Part shown: positions 21,682 through 27,574 of the stretch, piece after piece | How positions within the stretch are numbered: position 1 is the first letter of the stretch | How the letters are laid out: each line of letters begins with the position of its first letter | Assembly (NCBI GenBank): GCA_900540865.1 | Contig: UQHH01000033.1 | Span: 1 to 27,574, forward strand | Direction: 5' to 3' | DNA length: 27,574 bases | Origin: an uncultured Oscillospiraceae bacterium | Lineage (GTDB): Bacteria; Bacillota; Clostridia; Oscillospirales; Acutalibacteraceae | The notes under the pieces: generated by a model | What the model saw: only the letters and a program-made list of their open reading frames with translations | Told to the model about the DNA's origin: nothing | Databases searched by the model: none | Position numbers and translations under genes: made by a program

Positions 21682-24597
21682 TTGAGGATAGGATTGGATA
21701 TCGGCTCGACCACGGTAAAATGCGTGGTGCTGGGGGAAAAAAACGAGCTGGTTTATAAAACATACGAACGGCATTACTCGCAGATTACACAAAAAATTGC
21801 GGATATTTTAAATACGGTGAGAAAAGAAGTTCCCGGCAGCGAAAACGCGCTTGTTGCGCTCTCAGGCTCCGCGGGCATGGGCGTTGCGGACAGCTGCGGG
21901 CTTGATTTTATTCAGGAGGTATACGCGACGCGCGTCGCGGCGAATACCTTTATCCCCGGTACGGACGTTATCATCGAGCTCGGCGGCGAGGACGCGAAAA
22001 TCCTCTTTCTTTCAGGCGGCATGGAGGTAAGGATGAACGGCTCCTGCGCGGGCGGTACGGGCGCGTTTATCGACCAGATGGCCACGCTGCTCAATGTCCC
22101 GCTCGAAGAGATGAACGGTTTGGCCGCACAGCATGAAAAGACGTATACCATCGCTTCGCGCTGCGGCGTGTTTGCGAAAACGGATATCCAGCCGCTTTTA
22201 AACCAGGGCGCGAGAAAAAGCGACGTTGCGGAGAGCATATTCGCCGCCGTCGTAAACCAGACGGTCGCCGGCCTTGCGCAGGGCAGGGAAATTACGGGCA
22301 AGGTCGTTTACCTGGGCGGCCCGCTCACCTTTATGCCCAGGCTCCGCCTGCGGTTCGACAAGGTCCTGCATACGCAGGGCATCTGCCCGGAAAACTCGCT
22401 GTACTATGTTGCGGCGGGCGCGGCGCTGTGCGCCGAAAAGGCAATCGATTTCGACGCGGTTATTAAAAAGGTGGAGCGCTACAGCGGCAGCGGCAACTTT
22501 GCGTTCAACCCGCCTCTTTTTGAAAGCAAGGCGGACTACGAGCGGTTTAAAGAACGTCATGAAATGGCTTATGTACCGAAAAAGGACATCAAGGCTTATA
22601 AGGGCAGGGTATACATCGGCATGGACGCCGGCTCCACTACGGTCAAATCGGTCGTTATGGGTGAAAACGGCGAGCTGCTTTATTCCAAGTATTTGCCTAA
22701 CAGCGGCAACCCTGTCCCGATTATCAAGCAGTTTTTAGAGGAGCTTTATGAGCTCTGCCCGGATATTGATATTGCGTCCTCCGCCGTTACGGGCTACGGT
22801 GAGGAAATTATAAAAAACGCGTTCTGCGCCGATTTTGGTATCGTCGAGACGGTCGCGCATTTCACGGCGGCAAAGAGCTTTATGCCGCAGGTGGAATTCG
22901 TCATCGACATCGGCGGGCAGGACATTAAATGCTTTAAGGTGCACAACGGCACCATCGACAACATCTTTTTGAACGAGGCCTGCTCCTCAGGCTGCGGCTC
23001 GTTTTTGCAGACGTTCGCAAACGCGCTGGGCTATTCGATTGAGGACTTTTCGCAGCTCGGCCTGCTTGCAAAGCAGCCGGTCGATTTGGGCTCGCGCTGT
23101 ACGGTATTTATGAACAGCTCGGTCAAGCAGGCACAGAAGGACGGCGCGACGATTGAGGATATTTCCGCGGGGCTTTCTATCAGCGTCGTCAAGAACGCGC
23201 TGTATAAGGTCATCCGCGCCTCGAGCCCGAAGGAGCTCGGCAGCCATATCGTCGTGCAGGGCGGCACGTTTTTGAACGACGCGGTTCTTCGCGCCTTCGA
23301 GCGTGAAATGGGCGTGGAGGTCGTCAGGCCGACCATTGCCGGTCTGATGGGCGCTTACGGCGCGGCGCTGTACGCAAAATCAAGATATAAGGGCGGTAAG
23401 AGCACGCTGCTCGACAGGGAAGCGCTCAAGACCTTTACGCATGAAATACAGGTCGTAAACTGCGGGCTTTGCAGCAACAACTGCCGCCTGACGGTAAACA
23501 AATTCTCCGACGGCAGGAGGTTTATCGGCGGCAACCGATGCGAACGCCCGATTACCAAAAAAACGCCGGACAAAACGCTCGACATCTACGACTACAAGCT
23601 GGAGCTTTTGCAGTCGTACAAGCCGAAGGCCGGCCCGCGCGGTAAAATTGGGATTCCGATGGGGCTCAACATGTACGAGCTGCTCCCGTTTTGGCACAGC
23701 TTTTTTACGGCGCTCGGCTTTGAGGCCGTATATTCGCCCATTTCCGACAAAAAGCTTTACGCGCGCGGCCAGCAGACCATCCCGTCCGATACGGTTTGTT
23801 ATCCCGCGAAGCTGATGCACGGGCACGTTCAGGCGCTGATAGACGACGGCGTTCAGACGGTTTTTTATCCCTGTCTTTCCTATAACCTGGACGAGGGGCT
23901 TGGGGACAACCACTATAACTGTCCGGTTGTCGCGTATTACCCGGAGGTTATCTCCGCGAACATGAAGGACGTCAAGAACATTACGTTTATCAAGGATTAC
24001 CTCGGCATCCACCGCCATAAGGATTTTCCAGTCAAGGCGCACGAGATGCTCTGTAAATATTTTGACGGTATCACCCTGAAGGAGGTCAAGGCGGCTGCCA
24101 AGGCGGCTTACAGCGAGTATGACGAATACTTTAAGAAGGTGCGCGCGCGCGGAGAAGCCATTATGGAGCAGGCCGAAAAAGAGGGCAGGGAAATTATTGT
24201 CCTTTCCGGCAGGCCTTATCATGTCGACCCGGAAATAAACAAGGGCATCGACAAGCTCATTACGGGCTTCCACTGCGCAATTATTTCAGAGGACGTCGTG
24301 AGCTGCCGCGTGAAGAAGTTCCGTACATCGGTATTGAACCAGTGGACCTACCATTCACGCCTGTACGCCGCCGCGAAATATATTGCCGGCCGCGACGACA
24401 TGAACCTGGTACAGCTCGTTTCATTCGGCTGCGGGGTAGACGCGATTACAACGGACGAGGTCAGGGAAATCCTCGAGAGCGAAGGCAAGATTTACACCCA
24501 AATTAAAATTGACGAAATTACGAACCTCGGCGCGGTGAAAATCAGAATCCGCAGCCTGCTTGCCGCGATTGCGGAGCAGAGAGAGGACAGAAAATAA
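21682..24597 (+). CDS. 2-hydroxyacyl-CoA dehydratase activase-type ATPase (two BcrA/BadF domains plus DUF2229)
   Basis: A 971-residue cytoplasmic protein with two ASKHA-type ATPase domains of the BcrA/BadF/HgdC family. The first (1-255) begins IGLDIGSTTVKCVVLG, with candidate [4Fe-4S] ligands Cys122 (GSCAGGTGAF) and Cys161 (ASRCGVFAKTD). The second (about 309-566) begins IGMDAGSTTVKSVVMG, with Cys434/Cys438 (NEACSSGCGSF) and Cys473 (GSRCTVFMNSS). From about 586 a DUF2229-like region carries CGLCSNNC and NRCERP cysteines (594, 597, 601, 620). Family members use ATP to drive low-potential electron transfer to a partner iron-sulfur protein, probably the next gene. The start is TTG 21682 with a perfect AGGAGG eight bases upstream. 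The physiological substrate is not known; no dedicated 2-hydroxyacid fermentation genes are nearby. Confidence 0.9.
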   Translation: MRIGLDIGSTTVKCVVLGEKNELVYKTYERHYSQITQKIADILNTVRKEVPGSENALVALSGSAGMGVADSCGLDFIQEVYATRVAANTFIPGTDVIIELGGEDAKILFLSGGMEVRMNGSCAGGTGAFIDQMATLLNVPLEEMNGLAAQHEKTYTIASRCGVFAKTDIQPLLNQGARKSDVAESIFAAVVNQTVAGLAQGREITGKVVYLGGPLTFMPRLRLRFDKVLHTQGICPENSLYYVAAGAALCAEKAIDFDAVIKKVERYSGSGNFAFNPPLFESKADYERFKERHEMAYVPKKDIKAYKGRVYIGMDAGSTTVKSVVMGENGELLYSKYLPNSGNPVPIIKQFLEELYELCPDIDIASSAVTGYGEEIIKNAFCADFGIVETVAHFTAAKSFMPQVEFVIDIGGQDIKCFKVHNGTIDNIFLNEACSSGCGSFLQTFANALGYSIEDFSQLGLLAKQPVDLGSRCTVFMNSSVKQAQKDGATIEDISAGLSISVVKNALYKVIRASSPKELGSHIVVQGGTFLNDAVLRAFEREMGVEVVRPTIAGLMGAYGAALYAKSRYKGGKSTLLDREALKTFTHEIQVVNCGLCSNNCRLTVNKFSDGRRFIGGNRCERPITKKTPDKTLDIYDYKLELLQSYKPKAGPRGKIGIPMGLNMYELLPFWHSFFTALGFEAVYSPISDKKLYARGQQTIPSDTVCYPAKLMHGHVQALIDDGVQTVFYPCLSYNLDEGLGDNHYNCPVVAYYPEVISANMKDVKNITFIKDYLGIHRHKDFPVKAHEMLCKYFDGITLKEVKAAAKAAYSEYDEYFKKVRARGEAIMEQAEKEGREIIVLSGRPYHVDPEINKGIDKLITGFHCAIISEDVVSCRVKKFRTSVLNQWTYHSRLYAAAKYIAGRDDMNLVQLVSFGCGVDAITTDEVREILESEGKIYTQIKIDEITNLGAVKIRIRSLLAAIAEQREDRK

Positions 24598-24647
24598 GAA
24601 CATCCGCTGAAACCAGGACGCGCGGATTTGATGCAAGGAAGGATACA

Positions 24648-25976
24648 ATGGCTCAATTAGTTTACGATAAAACGGGACGCCTGCTTTTTACGAAGGAAAT
24701 GAAAAAGGATTATACCATTTTGCTTCCTATGATGGCGCCCATCCAGTTCAAGCTGATGAACAACGTGTTTGGCATGTACGGCTACAATACCGTACTGCTC
24801 GATACCGAAGGCCCCGAAATTGCGCAGGTCGGTTTGAAATACGTGCACAACGATACGTGCTACCCGGCCCTGCTCGTCATCGGCCAGTTCATCCACGCGC
24901 TGCAAAGCGGCAAGTACGATTTAAACAAGACGGCTTTAATCATTACGCAGACGGGCGGGGGCTGCCGCGCGTCGAACTATATCCACCTGCTCAGGAAAGC
25001 GCTTCGTAAGGCGGGCTTTGAACAGGTTCCCGTCATTTCGCTCAACCTGTCGGGCCTTGAGAAAAACAGCGGCTTTTCGCTTTCTGTCCCGATGATACGC
25101 CGCCTCATCGGCGCGCTCGTTTATGGAGATACGCTCATGCTTTTGAGCAACCAGACAAAGCCGTATGAGGTCAACAAGGGTGAGAGCATGGCGCTTGTTG
25201 ATTCCTGGATTAAGACGCTGACGGAAAAGTTCAAAAACGGCAGCGGCTTTACCGTTAAGGAGCAGAAAAATATCCTCGACAATATCGCGGAGTCTTTTTC
25301 TCAGATTCAGCTAGACAAATCGACGCCGAAGGTAAAGGTTGGCATCGTCGGTGAAATTTATGTAAAATACGCGCGCCTTGGCAACAACAATTTGGAGCAG
25401 TTTTTGGCCGACCAGGGCTGCGAGGTGTGTGTGCCGGGCATAATGGGCTTTGCGCTGTTTAAGGTTGACAACCGCTTAGAGGACATCAAGCTTTACGGCG
25501 GAAGCAAAGTGAAATTCAATGTGGTAAAGATTTTATTTGACTATTTGGTCAAGATGGAAACGCTCATGATTGAAAGCACGGCAAAATACGGCTTTATTCC
25601 GCCCGGAAGGTATGCGCACACGAAGGAGCTCGTCAGGGACGTCATCGGGTACGGCAGCAAGATGGGCGAGGGGTGGCTTCTGACCGCCGAAATGCTGGAG
25701 CTTACCGAAACCGGCTATGAGAATATCGTATGCACCCAGCCGTTCGGCTGCCTGCCGAACCACATCTGCGGCAAGGGAATGATACGCAAAATCAAGAGTA
25801 TAGACGACCGGGCGAACATTGTCGCAATCGACTATGACCCTGGCGCGCCGCGTGTCAACCAGGAAAACCGCATCAAGCTGATGCTTGCCGTCGCAAGAGA
25901 AAAGCTGCATGAACGGCAAACAGGAACAGAGAATATCAAAACGAAGCATACGGTCAAGGCGGCCGTCAAAAAATAA
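24648..25976 (+). CDS. 2-hydroxyglutaryl-CoA dehydratase D-component (HgdB/DCCP-like) iron-sulfur partner
   Basis: A 442-residue protein lying 50 bases after the activase and probably co-transcribed. It resembles the acyl-CoA dehydratase subunit family (HGD-D), including double-cubane-cluster proteins: LLPMMAPIQFKLMNNVFGMY, the HNDTCYPALLVIGQF block (Cys71), QTGGGCRASNYIHLLRKAL (Cys106) and a late CTQPFGCLPNHICGKGM cluster (Cys362, 368, 374). These cysteines likely hold an Fe-S cluster reduced by the activase. In many Firmicutes the activase and this domain form one polypeptide of about 1,400 residues; here they are separate genes. AAGGA lies upstream of the ATG. The C-terminus is a Lys-rich tail. 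The reaction catalysed is unknown. Confidence 0.85.
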   Translation: MAQLVYDKTGRLLFTKEMKKDYTILLPMMAPIQFKLMNNVFGMYGYNTVLLDTEGPEIAQVGLKYVHNDTCYPALLVIGQFIHALQSGKYDLNKTALIITQTGGGCRASNYIHLLRKALRKAGFEQVPVISLNLSGLEKNSGFSLSVPMIRRLIGALVYGDTLMLLSNQTKPYEVNKGESMALVDSWIKTLTEKFKNGSGFTVKEQKNILDNIAESFSQIQLDKSTPKVKVGIVGEIYVKYARLGNNNLEQFLADQGCEVCVPGIMGFALFKVDNRLEDIKLYGGSKVKFNVVKILFDYLVKMETLMIESTAKYGFIPPGRYAHTKELVRDVIGYGSKMGEGWLLTAEMLELTETGYENIVCTQPFGCLPNHICGKGMIRKIKSIDDRANIVAIDYDPGAPRVNQENRIKLMLAVAREKLHERQTGTENIKTKHTVKAAVKK

Positions 25977-25980
25977 ATAC

Positions 25981-26012
25981 GGGCGGGCGCGGATACATGA
26001 TCCGCGCCCGCC
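25981..26012. terminator. Bidirectional terminator
   Basis: A perfect 13-bp stem (GGCGGGCGCGGAT against ATCCGCGCCCGCC, loop ACATG) sits between convergent genes. A TTTCGCTTTC tail follows on the plus strand, and a better TATTTATTTTTT tail on the minus strand. Confidence 0.85.
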
Positions 26013-26067
26013 TTTCGCTTTCAAGGGGTAACAGCATTTAATAAGGGAAGGATGGTTTGTGCCTGGT

Positions 26068-26487
26068 TTATCGGAGGCTTGCTTGGTTTATTGAGACGCA
26101 CCTTAAATATTGCAGGAAGGAAAGAAGCATGAGCCCAAAGAAAAACGCGCCGAAGGAAATTAGAATAATATCGATGACCGAGCTTACATCAAGCGTTGTA
26201 GCCAGCGCGCCGGTTCCGGTTAAAACTGTGCCCAGGATACCGAGCAGCAGGCAGCCAGACGTTTTTCCAGCACAGGCACTTTGCCCCGGGGGAGAGAAAA
26301 GATAGCCTGCGCCTGCCAGCAGCAGAATCAATCCGGCGAGGGCAATCGCAATTACAACAGCTATAATGATATTTGGGAGATACGCCATATAATAAAGCAC
26401 GCCCGTCACAGCGGCAAATATGAGGCTGAGTACGATGCTCAGTACGCACGAAAAGCCGTCAGAGGAAGAAAATTTGAACGTTTCGAT
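26068..26487 (-). CDS. Small membrane protein, unidentified, possible ATC start
   Basis: A hydrophobic protein of about 139 residues with four predicted spans, for example CVLSIVLSLIFAAVTGVLYY, IIIAVVIAIALAGLILLLAG, GILGTVLTGTGALA and DIILISFGAFFFGLMLLSF. A perfect AAGGAGG (minus strand, 26503-26497) lies nine bases before an in-frame ATC (26487), and no ATG, GTG or TTG is suitably placed. The first usable normal start is GTG 26409, which has no Shine-Dalgarno and would cut the first span. Between them the frame encodes a plausible N-terminus (ETFKFSSSDGFS). The gene ends at a strong bidirectional terminator and is divergent from the LytTR operon, which supports it being real. I do not recognise the family. 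A lost start codon in a decaying gene is the main alternative. Confidence 0.5.
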   Translation of the reverse strand: METFKFSSSDGFSCVLSIVLSLIFAAVTGVLYYMAYLPNIIIAVVIAIALAGLILLLAGAGYLFSPPGQSACAGKTSGCLLLGILGTVLTGTGALATTLDVSSVIDIILISFGAFFFGLMLLSFLQYLRCVSINQASLR

Positions 26488-26601
26488 AGGCTTTGTCCTC
26501 CTTGTTTGAGTTCAGAGCTTTTCAGCTCCTTCTATACTATGCCGCTTGTCCCATTTTGGTGATATATTTCATATGGAAAATTTGTCGAACCTTGTCATAT
26601 C

Positions 26602-26655
26602 ATAATAAATAAAATTGGCTATATCATTGAAAAATGGAAAAATTTCTGATATGAT
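26602..26655 (+). promoter_or_regulatory. Promoter of the LytTR two-component operon
   Basis: TTGAAA (26627-26632) and TATGAT (26650-26655) are spaced by 17 bases. TATCAT-type words recur around it (26598-26603, 26622-26627 and inverted at 26650-26656) and could be regulator half-sites. The region 26504-26719 otherwise holds no gene. A weak minus-strand promoter for the small membrane protein may lie near 26550-26590. Confidence 0.6.
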
Positions 26656-26719
26656 AGAAAATAACTGGAATAGTCCGTGTGAATGAAGACAGCGTGTTTT
26701 GGAAGAGGAGTGAATGGTT

Positions 26720-27436
26720 GTGCGTATCGCGGTTTGTGACGATGAACGGGTTTTCGCGGAAGGCTTAAGAAATAAGCTCAAGGTACTGTTTGCGAGCTTT
26801 CTGCCGGAAGAAACCGTAGAGATTATCCTGTTTGGAGACGGGCAGTCCCTGATTGACGACGTGCGCTCCTCCCTGTATGAAGTGATTTTTCTGGACATTG
26901 AAATGCCGGGTTTGAACGGATTGGAAATAGCGGAGCAGCTTAAGGACAGCGACGAGAATTATATAATCGTCTTTACCACCAACCGCGACGACCTTGTATT
27001 TGAAGCGCTCGACAGCCATCCGGCCGGCTTCCTGAGAAAAAGCCACCTCGACCGCGACCTGCCGGATATGATTTCGTATATTTTGAAAAATAAATCATCC
27101 AATGAGATAAAGCTGACGGTCAAGCATAAAGGCGGTTACGCCAAGATTTTTATGTCTGATATCGTTTATCTGGAGAATATGGGAAATACCATGACCTATA
27201 TTACGACGAAAGGAAAGCTTGAAACACGCGAAAGCGTTTATAAAAAGGAGAGCGAGCTGACGTCGTATGGCTTTGTCCGGATTCACGCAAGCTTTCTTGT
27301 CAATATGGACCATGTTTACCAGGTCAATAAAAGCAGCTTAGTAATGGATAACGGAGACAGCATCCCAATCAGCCGCAACCGTTATAAAGCAATCAAGGAC
27401 AGATTCATTAAAGAAAGGGTTTTTGAAGATGGATAA
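26720..27436 (+). CDS. LytTR-family response regulator
   Basis: A 238-residue two-component regulator of the AgrA/LytR class. The receiver domain (1-120) has acidic Asp7/Asp8 (AVCDDE), phospho-acceptor Asp59 (VIFLDIEMPGLNG), Thr87 (FTTN) and Lys107 (FLRKS). The LytTR DNA-binding domain spans about 128-233: KLTVKHKGGYAKIFMSDIVY, TRESVYKKESELTSYGFVRI, HASFLVNMDHV and SIPISRNRYK. Such proteins bind paired direct repeats and often govern peptide signalling, bacteriocin or envelope genes. GTG 26720 is preferred: AGGAG lies nine bases upstream and MRIAVCDDE is the family's usual beginning. ATG 26714, two codons earlier, is only three bases from the same site. The stop overlaps the next gene's ATG. 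Confidence 0.93.
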   Translation: MRIAVCDDERVFAEGLRNKLKVLFASFLPEETVEIILFGDGQSLIDDVRSSLYEVIFLDIEMPGLNGLEIAEQLKDSDENYIIVFTTNRDDLVFEALDSHPAGFLRKSHLDRDLPDMISYILKNKSSNEIKLTVKHKGGYAKIFMSDIVYLENMGNTMTYITTKGKLETRESVYKKESELTSYGFVRIHASFLVNMDHVYQVNKSSLVMDNGDSIPISRNRYKAIKDRFIKERVFEDG

Positions 27437-27574
27437 CGTAGTTTTATGGAATCTGTTTGAGCTGGCGGTAAATGTATTCCAGGGCTTCATCTTCATGTTT
27501 TTTTGCTATAAGTTCTTGGGCAGCAAATTTGAACGGAAAAAAGGAACGGTTTGTTTAGCCGCCGCCTCTGCGGC
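27429..27574 (+). CDS. Sensor histidine kinase (N-terminal fragment, cut by window end)
   Basis: A partial frame of 48 codons starting ATG GAT AAC, overlapping the response regulator stop by eight bases, which implies translational coupling. The visible protein begins MDNVVLWNLFELAVNVFQGF and continues into a hydrophobic stretch (IFMFFCYKFLG), then a basic loop (KFERKKG) and another hydrophobic start. This is the topology of the multi-span sensor domain of AgrC-like GHKL kinases, which commonly follow LytTR regulators. The kinase core lies outside the window, so the call rests on position and topology. Confidence 0.6.
   Translation, partial: MDNVVLWNLFELAVNVFQGFIFMFFCYKFLGSKFERKKGTVCLAAASA

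Noticed and set aside
23380..24273. Minus-strand 297-residue frame opposite the activase gene
   Set aside because: Antisense shadow; composition rich in Arg/Val/Leu typical of reverse-complement frames, with no recognisable domain.
24602..24627. Small hairpin ATCCGC/GCGGAT between the activase and its partner
   Set aside because: Six base pairs with a 14-base loop and no T-tract; unlikely to end transcription, and the two genes are probably co-transcribed.
26052..26132. Small plus-strand frame of 26 residues starting MVCAWFIGGLLGLLRRTLN, resembling a short hydrophobic signalling peptide
   Set aside because: The purine-rich site is only about three bases from the ATG, it follows a terminator without a promoter, and it overlaps the end of the minus-strand membrane gene.
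26115..26305. Plus-strand frame beginning MSPKKNAPKEIRI with GGAAGG eight bases upstream of its ATG
   Set aside because: It lies antisense to the longer, strongly hydrophobic minus-strand frame, its protein is Pro/Ser-rich without recognisable features, and it reads away from a terminator that suits the minus gene.
1..27574. Search for CRISPR arrays, insertion sequences, tRNA or rRNA genes and attachment sites
   Set aside because: No regularly spaced repeats, transposase frames, terminal inverted repeats or tRNA-like cloverleaf sequence were recognised by eye.

Overview
The window reads as chromosomal DNA of a low-to-mid GC Gram-positive anaerobe of the Clostridia, most likely an Oscillospiraceae/Ruminococcaceae-type gut or rumen bacterium. 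The grounds are strong AGGAGG-type ribosome binding sites, a T-box leader, signal peptides on MKK-type N-termini, three secreted proteins with dockerin-type calcium-binding repeats, bacterial Ig-like (Big_2) surface modules, and a BcrA/BadF-type acyl-CoA dehydratase activase with its partner. No phage, transposon, CRISPR array, rRNA or tRNA was seen. Species cannot be fixed from the sequence alone.

Layout, left to right. 81-1568: secreted Big_2-repeat protein ending in a SleB-like cell-wall hydrolase domain. 1861-2199: small XRE regulator. 2252-5015 (minus): two-gene unit encoding a starch-binding-module-like dockerin protein and a leucine-rich-repeat dockerin protein, with a good sigma-A promoter at 5070-5098. 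5188-9144 (minus): one 1318-residue polypeptide joining 4-alpha-glucanotransferase (MalQ) to glycogen phosphorylase (GlgP). 9374-9913 (minus): pncC, divergent from rsmE-mtnN (10071-11511). 11480-13452 (minus): two membrane PH-domain proteins resembling YdbT and YdbS. 13597-17167: isoleucine-specific T-box leader, ilvB and cimA. 17320-18687: citrate synthase with its own promoter. 18880-19770: membrane-bound XRE regulator. 19993-21423: secreted dockerin/Big_2/C39-like cysteine peptidase. 21682-25976: two-ATPase-domain activase and an HgdB/DCCP-like iron-sulfur partner. 26068-26487 (minus): small membrane protein apparently without a normal start codon. 26720 to the end: LytTR response regulator and the start of its overlapping sensor gene.

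How the parts fit. MalQ and GlgP act on the same maltodextrins, so the fusion makes a one-protein route from short glucans to glucose 1-phosphate; the neighbouring starch-binding dockerin protein hints at extracellular starch use. The T-box specifier codon is ATC (isoleucine), and the genes it controls, citramalate synthase and acetolactate synthase, supply and use 2-oxobutyrate for isoleucine made from pyruvate and acetyl-CoA rather than threonine. Dockerins occur on a peptidase, an LRR protein and a CBM-like protein, none a recognisable glycoside hydrolase, so any cohesin scaffold would display more than plant-cell-wall enzymes. No cohesin gene lies in the window.

The observations most worth following are the MalQ-GlgP fusion with an internal GGAGG/ATG at the join, the apparent ATC start of the 26068-26487 gene, the dockerin-peptidase with paired TGTAA-N8-TTACA operators, and the two-gene form of the activase system.
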